A stretch of 64,000 bases of DNA from Leishmania infantum JPCM5. Its lineage: Eukaryota > Euglenozoa > Kinetoplastea > Trypanosomatida > Trypanosomatidae. The stretch's first letter is position 1, and each line of letters starts with the position of its first letter. The translations under genes were made by a program, and so were the position numbers. The stretch lies in contig NC_009411.2 in assembly GCF_000002875.2 (NCBI RefSeq), positions 744,001-808,000 on the forward strand, read 5' to 3'. The notes under the pieces were generated by a model. The model was not told where the DNA came from. It searched no databases and saw only the letters and a list, made by a program, of their open reading frames with translations. Positions 50,028 to 60,495 of the stretch are shown here, one piece after another.

Positions 50028-52622
50028 TCACATGCCCGAGACCCATTCGTGGTTCAGATGTGCCTCCAGCTGTGTGCGCCACTCTGTGTAGCCGTCGCCA
50101 TTAGCCAGCTCGTCCCTTTCGTCTGTCATCTTGTCACCGTTCGTGTCACTGCTGCTGTCGCTGCTCGCGAGCCTGTGATGTCCGCCGCGTGCTTCATCCA
50201 GCCTCCTCGTGGGTGAGGATGACGACGACGCACCAAAGCTGTCAGCGAAATTCGCCGTCTCGAGGAATTCCCAGTCGTTAGACGAGTACGCCGGGCCGTC
50301 ATCGGGCTGCGCCGCCACGCTGCCGTCGCGTTGATGCGTGGCAGCGAGATTTGTGAACGTCTGATGAGGTGGGAAAGACAATACAGCAGAGGACGACGTG
50401 TGAACGAGCTCCGCCACCGCGATGGGCGCGGCAGCAGCAGCCTCTATGCCAGGTGGCGCACGATTGCTGCCGCCGCTGCCACCGACGCGTGACATCTGGG
50501 GTGACGAGGGTGCGAGCGAGTGGGAGTAGGGCCGTGGCGGCGACGAGGGCACCAACGACGGCAGCGACGCAGGATGCGAGGGCAGCGCCTCGCCTTTTGG
50601 GCCGGAGCTCTGTCGTGGAATCGAAGAGCAACTCGGTGTCAGAGGGGGTCGAGAGGCTGAAGAAAACGATGATAATGCCCTCGCCGGCACCGCACGATTC
50701 AGATGCGCAACATCGCTGGAGCTGTGGCTGTGTGTCGCCTCGGCGACCGTGACCTCGTGGTCATCGTTCTGGTGCGGGGCAGCACTCTGTGGCGTTGCCT
50801 TGGAAATAGTACCCAGAGATGTGTCGGCAAGTCCCTGGCCCAACGCCGCCGTCCCCCGAGTCGACGTGTCTCGACTGCGCAGAAGCTCCAGCAGGCTTTG
50901 AGCGGCAGACGTCGGTGCAACCTGAGGAGCGGCAGCAGCAGCGAGGGGAGCACTCTCGTGCGTCACCGACTCTGTTTCCATGGCGGCGTTCATTGTCGCA
51001 GCATGGCCAAGCAATGAGGAAAGCGGAGACGGCGAGGTGGCATGGAGAGACGAGCCGCCTTCGAGAACTGCAGTAGCCCGTGCAGATGCGCCACGGCGCA
51101 GAAGCGATGGCGTAAACTCACGATGCGCCATTCCAGAAGCACGAATCGCAGCTGGCAGCGTCCGGCTCCACGGCGTGCGCGTCTCAAACGCTTCTGTGCC
51201 GCCGCGGCGTAACCTCTGGGCCGCGTCCCCTCTGTCCTTGTCCCCCCACGCCGCGCTCGCCCTGTATCGAGTGTGCACACCGGTGCCGACATCGTCCCCG
51301 CTGCCATCCCATGAGGGCTGATCCCACGGCGCCTCCACAGCTTCGTGCACAGGGGCAAGGGATTCCGAATGAAAACCATCAAGCTCATGCAAGTCACCAG
51401 GTCCCTTGACGACTGCTGCGTGCGACCGGCCATCCATCTTCCGCACGGCGGCATCGTCCTCGCCATGTCGGCTGTCACTGCCACTGATGTCGTAGACGAG
51501 GTTCAGTGAGCGGCCGAAGGAGCCTCGTACGAGTTCACTCACGGCGGACAGCGATGTGGGACTCCATGGAGAAGATGACGCTACATCCATCATTGTCTCT
51601 GCTGCTGCTGCTGACGCGGCCAGTGCGCCCGGCGACATTGGTGGAGTGCTGTCCGGCGCCGCCCTCTCCGTCTGAGTCGACGCACCGGTGCCACAGGCGG
51701 TCCCTCTGCCGAGGGCATTCATCACCCGCTCAGACCCCTTCACATACGCCACAAGCAGCTCAACACTGCGCCGCAGGTGCCGCAGCTGCCGTTTAAGATG
51801 AGCCTCACGTTTTGCAGAGGCCTGGGCGCTGGCCTCAAGGACGCGTGCATGGCGCTCCCAGGCGGCACTGTCCGCCAAGGCCTGCAGGAACAGTGCTTGG
51901 TACAACTCAACGGTGTTTCGTTGACCATCAGCAGCATCTGTCACGGTGCAGCCCGTTCGATGCGCCTCCGCCTCCAGCTTGCGCAGGAGTCGCTGCAGTC
52001 GTGAGGCGGGCCGACGCGATGGCAGTGGCCGCGAAGGCGATGCGTCAAAGTGCGTGATGTCGGCCGTCGGAGTGGCCGTCCTTGAGGGTGAGTCCAGCAA
52101 CGGTGAGGACGGCGGTGGCAGCTGCGGACCGCGGCGGTGACGAGCGAGCTCTGCCTCGAGTGTTCGATCCTCTACCGCGGCGCCATCGGTTGCCCACCGC
52201 CGTGACCTCAGCGTCAGTGCCTGCGCTTCAGAAGGCCCCTGCGACTGCTGCGCTGACGCGTCTGCCGCCCTGTGTAGGCAGTGAGCCCGGGAGCAAGGCA
52301 CATGCTTGATGTGGCGCGCATGGGCAGCGTCCGCGGCGGGAGTTGGCGGTGCCAACACGGACAACGTTGCCCTACACTTCGTGGGGGAGCCATCGGCGCT
52401 GTGGTGAGTAAAAGGGTCATGGTAATGGTGGCGTTGGTGCAGATGCGATGACGACGAGCCGCCAGGCGCTGCGTCTGATGACGGCTGTGTGTAAGGTGGG
52501 TAAGGTGTGCGTACGGGAGAGTGGCGAGCGTGGCAGTGCACTGGCTGCCGGCGGTGAGGAGACAAGATGAAGTGCCTGGTAAACGCCACCTCCGATGGAG
52601 CCGCCTTCAGACGACCGGGCAT
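50028..52622 (-). CDS. Conserved hypothetical protein with one short coiled-coil segment (864 aa)
   Basis: I do not recognise this protein. The only part that looks folded is about residues 205-325: a basic helical stretch beginning SRLQRLLRKLEAEAHRTG, then NTVELYQALFLQALADSAAW, then AKREAHLKRQLRHLRRSVEL and VAYVKGSERVMNALGRG, which together form a predicted coiled coil. The rest is low complexity: a His/Pro/Ser-rich N-terminus with many HH and RH pairs, and a Ser/Pro/Ala-rich middle and C-terminus ending in an acidic, Asp/Ser-rich tail. No membrane segment, signal peptide or catalytic motif is visible. The ATG at 52622 opens the frame. It lies between TRYS and the PFR-family gene on the same strand, and a cytoskeletal role is possible but unsupported. 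Confidence 0.72.
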   Translation of the reverse strand: MPGRLKAAPSEVAFTRHFILSPHRRQPVHCHARHSPVRTPYPPYTQPSSDAAPGGSSSSHLHQRHHYHDPFTHHSADGSPTKCRATLSVLAPPTPAADAAHARHIKHVPCSRAHCLHRAADASAQQSQGPSEAQALTLRSRRWATDGAAVEDRTLEAELARHRRGPQLPPPSSPLLDSPSRTATPTADITHFDASPSRPLPSRRPASRLQRLLRKLEAEAHRTGCTVTDAADGQRNTVELYQALFLQALADSAAWERHARVLEASAQASAKREAHLKRQLRHLRRSVELLVAYVKGSERVMNALGRGTACGTGASTQTERAAPDSTPPMSPGALAASAAAAETMMDVASSSPWSPTSLSAVSELVRGSFGRSLNLVYDISGSDSRHGEDDAAVRKMDGRSHAAVVKGPGDLHELDGFHSESLAPVHEAVEAPWDQPSWDGSGDDVGTGVHTRYRASAAWGDKDRGDAAQRLRRGGTEAFETRTPWSRTLPAAIRASGMAHREFTPSLLRRGASARATAVLEGGSSLHATSPSPLSSLLGHAATMNAAMETESVTHESAPLAAAAAPQVAPTSAAQSLLELLRSRDTSTRGTAALGQGLADTSLGTISKATPQSAAPHQNDDHEVTVAEATHSHSSSDVAHLNRAVPARALSSFSSASRPPLTPSCSSIPRQSSGPKGEALPSHPASLPSLVPSSPPRPYSHSLAPSSPQMSRVGGSGGSNRAPPGIEAAAAAPIAVAELVHTSSSAVLSFPPHQTFTNLAATHQRDGSVAAQPDDGPAYSSNDWEFLETANFADSFGASSSSSPTRRLDEARGGHHRLASSDSSSDTNGDKMTDERDELANGDGYTEWRTQLEAHLNHEWVSGM

Positions 52623-55096
52623 GCCCGCCCGTTGTACGGCGCACCTCGTCGCTCTATGGATGTGTTTTCGGTGTGTGCACTGGGCGTCGCTGCAAAGCAG
52701 CCAAAGAGCCTGCGTTCAACGAGTGGCTACCACGACGCAGATATAGACAAGACGCGCAAGCACAGCGACATAAACACAGGTGTCGTTGGCACGCACAGGC
52801 ACACACGCACATGAAGTCCGTTGAAGATGCGCGCAAGTCCGTCAACGGGCACGGAAAAAGAGAATAGAAGAAAGCCAGCGGGAGAGGCGAGTACAGTCCA
52901 GTAAAAGGGCAGGGAGGAGGGAGCAGCAGAGCTGCAGGTGTCCCTGCGCCCTCTTCTCCTCCAACGATTGTCTCATTTCTCAGCCGCTTAGCATCACCGC
53001 GCTGAGGCCGGTCGCCGCTTGGCGATAGCCCGTACATCCGTTGGTGTTACAAGCAAACGCGTGTGTGTGTGTGTGTGTGTGGGGGGGGAGAGGGGGCGCG
53101 TGTTCGTGCGTGAATACGCCCACACCTGCGTGCCCTCATGTCTTGCGTCCTCCCGGACAGAGACCGAAACGACAGGAGAGAGGGAGAGTCACGAGAAAAC
53201 AAAAACGGCGGCGTGGGTGGCGGATACACGAATCGCCCTCCCCCTCCCCTCGAACGCCGCGGCGTGTCCTCTAGCGCTCTTCCCTCCTCCTGCTTCCCTC
53301 ATCGTTTTTCATTCTGTTGCATTGAACCACCACCACGACAGGCAACCGTCAAAACCACCAGCTTCGTCGCTTTATGCAATGGCCATGGCCTGCGTGACGC
53401 ATGTCTTGGATACGTGCATTTTTTACGTGTGAGGGAGCGAAGGGGGAGGTGAGAGGGGGGGGAACAGGGCGCCCCCATTAACGCTTCGACGTGTTTCATT
53501 TCGAAAAGGGATACAACCAACGAAGAAGAACAAAAAAAAACGGGTTCAGATAGATCCGCCGTGCGAGCCGCTCCGCACGCACTTTGGCACGCGCACACGC
53601 CCACACGCACCGAAGGCAAAAGAGAGAGAGACGCCCCCATCAGCACATGCGTCGGTGCATCCTAAGAGAGAGAAAGAGGAAGGGAGAGACAGAAGTGTTT
53701 GGGCCTGTCACGTCGGTCGGCTCCTGCTCTCTGTGAAACTATATATATATATATATATGATGGCGCTGCGCACACGTTTGTAGGAGTAGTTTTGTCGTGG
53801 TAATAATAAGAGGAAAGGGAAAGAAAAGGGGGGTACTGTCGCGGGAGGTGGCCATGGAGTGGGGCGGGTGGCTGGGTAAGGGGTGGGTGGCGCGTGGGGC
53901 ACCCTCGTGTGTGTGTGCGTGTGTCGGGGAGGGGGAAGAAGATTTGGGAGCTAAAATAAGGTGGAAGAGAGATGAAAGAGTGCGATGGTGGCACTGGCGG
54001 TGATGGCGGGTTGGCCCCATTGCGGTTATCGCCGTCATACACATGCGCATGCACACAGCGGTAGAGGGCGCGCATGTATGGACACGCCTATCGAGTGACA
54101 GCACAACGAATACACCTGGAAAGAGAGGAGAGGGGAGAGGAAGGTCAGCAAGCGGCAGACGGGCACACATCAAGAAACCCAGAACAAAGAAGACAACAAA
54201 GGAGGGGCACACACACACAAGCACACGAACGCAGCGAGGGGAGAAGAAGGGAGGATGCTGCGCAATACACACAAGAGAGCGCCAAGGGGGGAGAGAAAAC
54301 AAGAAAGCGAGTGAGTGAAGAGAGCTAAACTGGAAAAGAAATAATAAAATAAAAAACCACAATCAGCATTATCCGCCGTTGGAACAAAGGAGCGGGAGGC
54401 GAGGCAACGACAAGGAGATGCCGCTCAGCCCCTTCACGCTCCAGGCTGCGCACGGGGACGTCCGTTTTTTCCCCCGGGCGTGGAAAAGAGAGCCCCACAC
54501 GCGCCCGAAACAAGTGGATCACCAACACGGATGGTCCTCCATCCCTCCCCGTCCCATGCGCACTCGCCTCCCCTCCTCCATCTGCAGAGGGGCGCCATCT
54601 TCTGCTTCTTCCTACTCCACGTGCCCGATTGAAGAACGAGGGATCGAGAGAGTGAGTGCGATGGCCTGCACAGGTACCTGTGCAGGCCATCGCACTCTCA
54701 TTGCATCCTTCTTCAATCAACGCCCAGCAAAGAAAACACTTCATCGACGGAAAGCAACATGAAAAACACAGACGGCAAGCACATAAAAATCATATATGTA
54801 TATATATAGAGAGAGAGATAGAAGGAGTCGTCTACGTGGCTGAGGTGGCTGCGGGCGTGCGTGCGCGCGAGCAAAGAAGCACACCCGATCGCTGAGCATC
54901 CGTCGTGGCGGCTGTCTACACACGGTGGTACGGCTCAGTAGAAACTTCTGCGTATCGCAGAGCTGCCGTGCCCCTCCCCCCCGCCACAGCGTGCAGTCAC
55001 CATTTTTGTTTGTTCTTGCTTTCGTTCCTACGTGTGACTGTGTGTACGTTTGTGGAGAGTGCGCGTGTGTTGTTCATCGCGCTTGCAGCCCGGACG
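52623..55096. other. 2.5-kb intergenic region between TRYS and the 864-aa protein gene
   Basis: No gene seen. It holds the TRYS 3' flank with a perfect 44-bp palindrome (54654-54697), an (AT)n run at about 53739-53758, a (GT)n run followed by eight G at about 53059-53088, and polypurine tracts. Frames on the minus strand (53662-54362, for example) are polypyrimidine translations. Confidence 0.6.
54627..54718. repeat. Perfect 44-bp palindrome with imperfect outer arms
   Basis: Positions 54654-54675 (GAGTGCGATGGCCTGCACAG then GT) are followed without any spacer by their exact reverse complement at 54676-54697, centred on GGTACC. Outside this, GATTGAAGAA (54627-54636) pairs with TTCTTCAATC (54709-54718), with unmatched stretches of 17 and 11 nt between core and outer arms. 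It lies about 400 nt downstream of the TRYS stop and would fold into a very strong hairpin in the TRYS 3' UTR. Confidence 0.95.
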
Positions 55097-57055
55097 TTAC
55101 TCGTCCTCGGCCATCTCGTCGATATCCTTGTGCGTCACGGGGTGCGGAAGTTTGTCGGTCTTGATGCGAATGGCAGCGAAGGGGCTGTCTACGCCGGTGA
55201 TGACTGACTTGTCCTCGCGGATGCCGGTGCCGCTGAAGGCGTCGCCGATCATCCAGCCGCCGATGATGGCGTAGTAGTCGTCCTGCTTCTTCAACTCAAA
55301 CAGCTGTTGGTAAATCATGTTGCGCTTCCCATAGTTGCCACCAGACTCAGCGTGCACCTCGCCGTCGCCGGAGGTGATGGTCACGTTGCTGCCCACGCGG
55401 CCGACAATCGGCTTCTTGGCGTACCCGTGCTTGCGCAGCTCGTCCGTCAACTCGTACTCCGCCTTCAAGATGGCGGGGTGTTCGGGGTGGTTGTGGTAGA
55501 TCATGGGCAGGATGGCCTTGTTGCTCGGGATGACTTTCCACATCGGCTCGAAGTAGAGAATTTCCCAGTCATCGCCGAGGAGCAAGTCGCATAGGCGCAC
55601 CTTTTCCTTCGGGGACGGCTTCCAGTTCTCGCCCCGCTCCTCCCGGGCGGCGTAATAGTCCGTGATGGCCGACTCCCACATCCACGTCTTCCACACATTG
55701 CGCACGCGCACGCCGTCGCTATCGACAACGTGGCCATTATCATCAAAGCGGAACTCGTCGAACAGGACGCACAACTTGCCCTCCAGCCCGGCCGCCTCAG
55801 CGGCCTGCATGCAGTAGAGGGCCGTGTACTGCTCTTCCTTCTCCTCATCAACACAGAAGTGAACGCGGCCAGTCGCCCCGCTGTTCGCCCACGCCATCTT
55901 GAGGTTGCGCTCCACCGCGAAGCCGGAGCCGCGAGTGCCCTGCTTGTCCAACCCCACCGACTCGGCCCACTTTTGCTGAATGCGGCCGCACTCTAGAAGC
56001 GTCGACGCGCTGTCGGCATTGTACTCGAAGCACTTGACCTCGCCCGTCTCGTTGTTGAAGGCGAAGTCGAAGCGACCAGAAATGTACGTCTGCTGGTACT
56101 TCCACGAGTGGCGAATGCGGGGCCAAAACTCCTCAGGAATGGCAAAGAGCCGGAGCTTCTCATCGCTCTCGATCACCTGCGCGGTTGCCTCCATGAAGAT
56201 GTCGTGCAGCTGCGTTCCGTACGCGATGCACCGCAGGTGAAACTCGTGATTTGACTCGTAGTAGCTGACAGCCTTCTCCTCCAGGCGGGTGCGACTGACG
56301 TCCATGCCAAACTCCTCCACGAATAGCCGCTCCGCCGGGTTCTTCATGTCAAGCCAGTTCGCCTTGGACTCCGTGGGCAGAAAGTTACGGCGCAGCAGAT
56401 ATGGCTTCGGTGGCTTATTGAAGTGCAGTGACGGATGCAGCGCCACCGGCGGCGCCCCTTCCGGCCGGTTCGCGCGACCAGGAAACGTCACCCACCCAAG
56501 CGGGATCTCGATTTCGTCCGCGTCAATGTCATCGATGATGGTCCAGATGCCGTCCCTGTGATCAAGCTTCAGCTTGTACGCGTAGGAGGACTCCCACTTG
56601 TGGAAGCGGTAGTTCTGATCCGCGACACATACGTAGTCGTCGCCCACCTCGGTGATGGCGCCGACGTGGCCAACTGGATTTGTAGCGGTGGAGGGGTAGA
56701 CAAGAAGCGCGTCGGCTTCCGGCTTCGTCCCAGTACCGTTGCGCACTGGCAATACCGCGAAGCTCTCCGCCGTGGCGGCGTCTCGCACCTCCTTCAATTG
56801 GAAAATGTGGCAGGCCCAGTTCACGTCGGGCAGCACCAGCCCCTTACGCACCAGCAGCCAGCGGCGCGCAAACTCGACGCACTGGTACTTGAAGCCGAAG
56901 AAGATGTTGCCCTCAATGCTGCGCTCGCCGGAGAAGTAGTGATCGTGCTTGTTGCTGTACGCTGGGACGCCGCCCGGGGCGTATCCCTGCACAGCACCAA
57001 ACGGAATGTGGCCCGGCCTATTAAAGCTCACAGACGCGCGCGGCAGAGACGACAT
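55097..57055 (-). CDS. TRYS: Trypanothione synthetase, bifunctional synthetase/amidase (652 aa)
   Basis: Makes trypanothione, N1,N8-bis(glutathionyl)spermidine, from glutathione, spermidine and ATP by way of glutathionylspermidine; the N-terminal domain can hydrolyse these conjugates. It is the central low-molecular-weight thiol pathway of trypanosomatids. The length of 652 residues matches the known Leishmania enzyme. The CHAP-type cysteine amidase domain (about 35-200) has Cys59 in [10 protein letters not shown], His130 in NPVGHVG and Asp146 in VCVADQN. The C-terminal ATP-grasp synthetase (about 225-640) includes [28 protein letters not shown] and, near the end, [31 protein letters not shown] and SPFAAIR. 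All expected catalytic positions appear intact. The ATG at 57055 gives the standard [12 protein letters not shown]-terminus. A (TG)13 tract sits directly 5' of the start. Confidence 0.98.
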   Translation of the reverse strand: MSSLPRASVSFNRPGHIPFGAVQGYAPGGVPAYSNKHDHYFSGERSIEGNIFFGFKYQCVEFARRWLLVRKGLVLPDVNWACHIFQLKEVRDAATAESFAVLPVRNGTGTKPEADALLVYPSTATNPVGHVGAITEVGDDYVCVADQNYRFHKWESSYAYKLKLDHRDGIWTIIDDIDADEIEIPLGWVTFPGRANRPEGAPPVALHPSLHFNKPPKPYLLRRNFLPTESKANWLDMKNPAERLFVEEFGMDVSRTRLEEKAVSYYESNHEFHLRCIAYGTQLHDIFMEATAQVIESDEKLRLFAIPEEFWPRIRHSWKYQQTYISGRFDFAFNNETGEVKCFEYNADSASTLLECGRIQQKWAESVGLDKQGTRGSGFAVERNLKMAWANSGATGRVHFCVDEEKEEQYTALYCMQAAEAAGLEGKLCVLFDEFRFDDNGHVVDSDGVRVRNVWKTWMWESAITDYYAAREERGENWKPSPKEKVRLCDLLLGDDWEILYFEPMWKVIPSNKAILPMIYHNHPEHPAILKAEYELTDELRKHGYAKKPIVGRVGSNVTITSGDGEVHAESGGNYGKRNMIYQQLFELKKQDDYYAIIGGWMIGDAFSGTGIREDKSVITGVDSPFAAIRIKTDKLPHPVTHKDIDEMAEDE

Positions 57056-57068
57056 GGCTTATGATTGC

Positions 57069-57100
<32 letters not shown>

Positions 57101-57745
57101 TGAGTGTCTGACTGTGTCTGCTTGCGTCCTTGTACATGCACGTCGTCGCTGGCTGGTCTGTGGTGCTCGCTTGCGTCGGGATTCGATTCGAAGGAGCACG
57201 TCTTCTTTCGTCTTTTCTGGCTTTCACTCGCACTTGCTTTCTCCCGTGACTTCGATGAAGATGGCCCGTGATGTGTATTCTACTGAAACACCAGTGGTGG
57301 TGGTGGTGGCGTACGTTGAAACTTACAGAGCGCACAAGCGAAAGGAGGATGCGGGAGTGGGGTGCGAGTGCGCAGATCACACGAAAAGGGCTGTTGCGCG
57401 AGCGATGACCGCAGTGGCGCAGGCGAATGCAAGAACGCATCGCTGTCGCGGAGGCAGTGGGTGAGGAAGGGGGCTGGGTGCGGCAGCGCTCCTCAAACCC
57501 ACCTCCTTGTCGTTTGCTGGTCGCGCCTTCGCGTCGTCTTCTCACCCCTTCTGCTCATCCCTTTGCGGACTGTCCGCGTGCTCACGGCACGGCAGCCGCA
57601 GCGGAGCCGGCGAGAAAACGACCGCGACAAGAGGCAGGAGAGTGTGCTGAAGTTCAAGTAGGATCCAAAAGGAAAACAGCGGCGAAGGGGATGCGAACAC
57701 GACGTACCAGCTGCGCGCAGTGAGACACATATATAGGTATACAGA
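57056..57745. other. Intergenic region between the 672-aa protein gene and TRYS
   Basis: No gene seen. A (TG)n run at about 57069-57096 on the plus strand, (CA)n on the transcript, lies only about 15 nt before the TRYS start and is followed there by AG, so it may serve as or lie next to the splice acceptor. The rest is mixed sequence. Confidence 0.6.
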
Positions 57746-59764
57746 TCACCTTGAGTGTTGGACGGGCGTTCGCTTGGCGCTCTCTGCAGCGCTCATCGCC
57801 ACTGCTGCTGGGTCTCCGTCGGCGTAAATTCCGGAAGGCTTTTCGGGGAGCGCTTCGCTCGCATGGGGCTCCACCTCCGCCAGCAAACCAGCGTGCAGAG
57901 GAGCGTACGTCGGCTGTAGCGGCACACCGAGCTGCTCTGCCGCAGTCTTCCGCTCTCCTTCCAGCATCTGCTGCTGCTCCTCGCGGGCGCCAAATACGCG
58001 AAGGTTCGCCAGAACCTCGCGCTCTTCAATCAGCCGCCCGTCCAGCCCGACCTTCGCACCGCGCAGGAGGCTCTTCCCCTGCGTTGCAACGCCCTCCACC
58101 AACTCCGGCCGCTTGCCGACCCACCCATCGTACTCCAGCAACGACCGCGGCGGCGCCAGACCCGGGTACAGCGCCGTGCGGCCGGGATTCAGCGTCGAAA
58201 GCGGCACCTCCCACGGCTCCTCGAGAAAGGCGCGCTCGAACTGCTCCAGCAGCATCGGTGACACGTAGATCTCCACAGTGAAGCTTCGGTTCATGATGAG
58301 CGCCTCCTTCGCCTCGTTGCTCAGCCGATGGAACCCCTTCACGACAGCCTGCTGGTTCAGCTTGCCCAGCTCGTGAAGAAAGCGCCGGCCGCAGGAGTAG
58401 TGGCACAGCGCCGGCACGCGCACCACATCCGCCACAAACGGCACGGTCCCCTGCGTCACCGCCGTCCGCCGCAGGCTGCCCGCGGCAGACGCGGACGACA
58501 CTGATGGCGGCGCGTGCCCCAACTCAAAAGCCTCGTAAAGAATGTTGCGGTACGCTGAGATCATCTCCACCTGAGCCTCCTCGCGGTGAAAACGGTCGTG
58601 GCTGATGTCCGGGTCGACGCAGACGGCGGTGTGGAAGTGTTGGCGAATCGTCTGCGGCGAGGAAGGAAGCGACTGAGCCGCGGTAGACGCTAAGTTCGGT
58701 ATTCTCGGCGTCGTCTGCCGCACCTGCGCAGCGGGCAAGAGCGTTGTATCACCGTTCTGCTGCAGGTGACGGCGGTTGCCCGCGGTGTAGAAGAAGGCAA
58801 GTGACTCGGGTGCGTCAACGTTGGCGACGGTGCCGTCGGCGACGTCCGCAGCAGCATCAGCAACAAGTGCGGCCCCGGTGCCTGCCCCAGTCGTCTCTGC
58901 CAGCGCGTCCGGCATGGGGATGCCGAACTCCGCAGTGGGGCGGCGCTCTAGCACCCGAGAGGACGACCATCGCTCGCCCTCTACGGTGGCCCAGTCGTGG
59001 TAGTACGCCGGATGCGGACTGGGAAACGGCAGCGGTGCCGGGACCATACGGAGCTCAATGGGGTCCACCACAAGCACGTGCCAGTCGCGCTTCTCATGCA
59101 GCGCTGCCTCGGCTCGCTGCTTGTCCTCCAACACCTTCCGCATGCGTGCGTCGCCTGCCATGTACTTCTTCTTCTCGAGTGGGTTGCCCTCGCTGCTCGT
59201 CGGGTCGTCGGCGTTGACAGCAGTAAGGAGTGAGACGTCGATGGGGTCGTAGAGGTCAGACATCTGCGTCAGCGGCACGATACGCAGGCGACTCTCAAAC
59301 GCCGCGGAGAAGGTGTCGCGACCGCGGGGTCGGTTGAAGGTCATGCCGGAGCGCCTCAGACGGTGCACACGGGACTCATCAAGACCTGAGTAGAAGTTGC
59401 GGCCCAACGTTCGCACAGCCGTCGTCGAGCCGGCGCAGGAGGCGGCGGAAAAGGAGCTGAGCGTGACAGACGCTGCTGCTGAACGTGAGAAAGAGCTATA
59501 AAGAGCCACCGACGAGTACCTTCTCGACGCACCGATGGAGTGGACGCGGTTGGCGAAGATGTCGCTGCTCCAGCCGTCACTGTCACATGCGCCGTGGAAG
59601 AATCGGTTCAGGAAAGAGGGCAGCGCAACTTCTTGGTCGCTCGCAGCTGCGCGCGGTGTACGGGCAGCACCCCGCGCGTGAGGGTCGACGCCTTGGCGAC
59701 GCACAGGCGACGCCAGCGATGCGCGCGCCACTGCCGATGCAGGCGCAGATGAGGGACGATGCAT
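57746..59764 (-). CDS. Conserved hypothetical protein, probably mitochondrial (672 aa)
   Basis: I do not recognise this protein. The N-terminus MHRPSSAPASAVARASLASP, followed by RRQG and Arg/Ala/Ser-rich sequence without acidic residues, looks like a mitochondrial presequence. After about residue 130 the protein is more conserved-looking and non-repetitive, with blocks around SDLYDPIDVSLLTAVN, KRDWHVLVVDPIELRMVP, VPALCHYSCGRRFLHELGKL and NRSFTVEIYVSPMLLEQFER. No catalytic or RNA-binding motif is recognisable. A mitoribosome or RNA-processing subunit would fit the look of it, but that is a guess. The ATG at 59764 is the first real start; the open frame extends to 59797, but that codon is GTG. 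It lies between MRE11 and TRYS. Confidence 0.75.
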   Translation of the reverse strand: MHRPSSAPASAVARASLASPVRRQGVDPHARGAARTPRAAASDQEVALPSFLNRFFHGACDSDGWSSDIFANRVHSIGASRRYSSVALYSSFSRSAAASVTLSSFSAASCAGSTTAVRTLGRNFYSGLDESRVHRLRRSGMTFNRPRGRDTFSAAFESRLRIVPLTQMSDLYDPIDVSLLTAVNADDPTSSEGNPLEKKKYMAGDARMRKVLEDKQRAEAALHEKRDWHVLVVDPIELRMVPAPLPFPSPHPAYYHDWATVEGERWSSSRVLERRPTAEFGIPMPDALAETTGAGTGAALVADAAADVADGTVANVDAPESLAFFYTAGNRRHLQQNGDTTLLPAAQVRQTTPRIPNLASTAAQSLPSSPQTIRQHFHTAVCVDPDISHDRFHREEAQVEMISAYRNILYEAFELGHAPPSVSSASAAGSLRRTAVTQGTVPFVADVVRVPALCHYSCGRRFLHELGKLNQQAVVKGFHRLSNEAKEALIMNRSFTVEIYVSPMLLEQFERAFLEEPWEVPLSTLNPGRTALYPGLAPPRSLLEYDGWVGKRPELVEGVATQGKSLLRGAKVGLDGRLIEEREVLANLRVFGAREEQQQMLEGERKTAAEQLGVPLQPTYAPLHAGLLAEVEPHASEALPEKPSGIYADGDPAAVAMSAAESAKRTPVQHSR

Positions 59765-60495
59765 TACGAAGGCGCTACTGCGATTGATACATCTCACGCC
59801 TCACACTCTATCACTGCACGTGAGCAGCCCACGCCGGCGCAGGCGCACAACCACACAAAGATGCGCGTGCGAGGATGTGCAAGCACTGCACCAAGGCGAT
59901 GGACGCCCTGGGTTTGCGAATGGGATGCTGTGGATGATGATGGCCTCCGCCAGATACGCTCGCACTTCCGGATGCAACGAATACGTAGACGGCAGCGGGA
60001 GGAGGGGGAGGAGGAGGAGGGGGTAATGGCGGCCATCAAGCCAAAGAGAGCAAGTGAGAGGAAGGAAAAAGAAGGCAAGTGGTTGGGAGGGCAGCGCTAG
60101 AGACAGAGTGTCTGCGCATCGAGCACACATTATCAACGCTAGACTTGTTCCCGTTGCTGCTCGCTTGCTGCTCCCTTTTAGAACGAACAGGATAAGAAAG
60201 ATGAGTGCGAGAACGGTGGAGGGAACGGGGCGGCGCATGCTGGCGCGGTGCGGCAGTCCGCTATCCGGATGCGCGAAAAGGGCAAGAGGCAAGGGGGAAG
60301 GGCGCGATGACCATTTCGGTTTGTGGTGCAATAACCTTGAAAGAAAGGCCGAGAGGCAGGAGACGATGGCAAGCGCCCGCTCTCACGCGATGCGCCGACG
60401 GAGAGACGAAAGCGCAGCACGAAGCGGCGCTTTTCTACGACAGAGAAGGACACGCCCGCACAGATGAACGTGCAACCACACGGCCGCCGCTCGTG
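59765..60495. other. Intergenic region between MRE11 and the 672-aa protein gene
   Basis: No gene seen. A pyrimidine tract on the coding strand at about 59997-60022 (CCCCCTCCTCCTCCTCCCCC) lies about 235 nt before the ATG at 59764 and is a good candidate polypyrimidine tract for splicing that gene; AGs follow it. The remainder is the MRE11 3' flank. Confidence 0.55.

Noticed and set aside
57069..57096. (TG)n next to the TRYS start as a specific regulatory switch
   Set aside because: Comparable (TG)n tracts occur in most intergenic regions of the window, so position alone does not support a special function.
59765..59797. N-terminal extension of the 672-aa protein and, likewise, of the CxxC protein (13498-13521)
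   Set aside because: The first codon of each extended frame is GTG, not ATG. Trypanosomatid nuclear genes start at ATG, so the next ATG was used.
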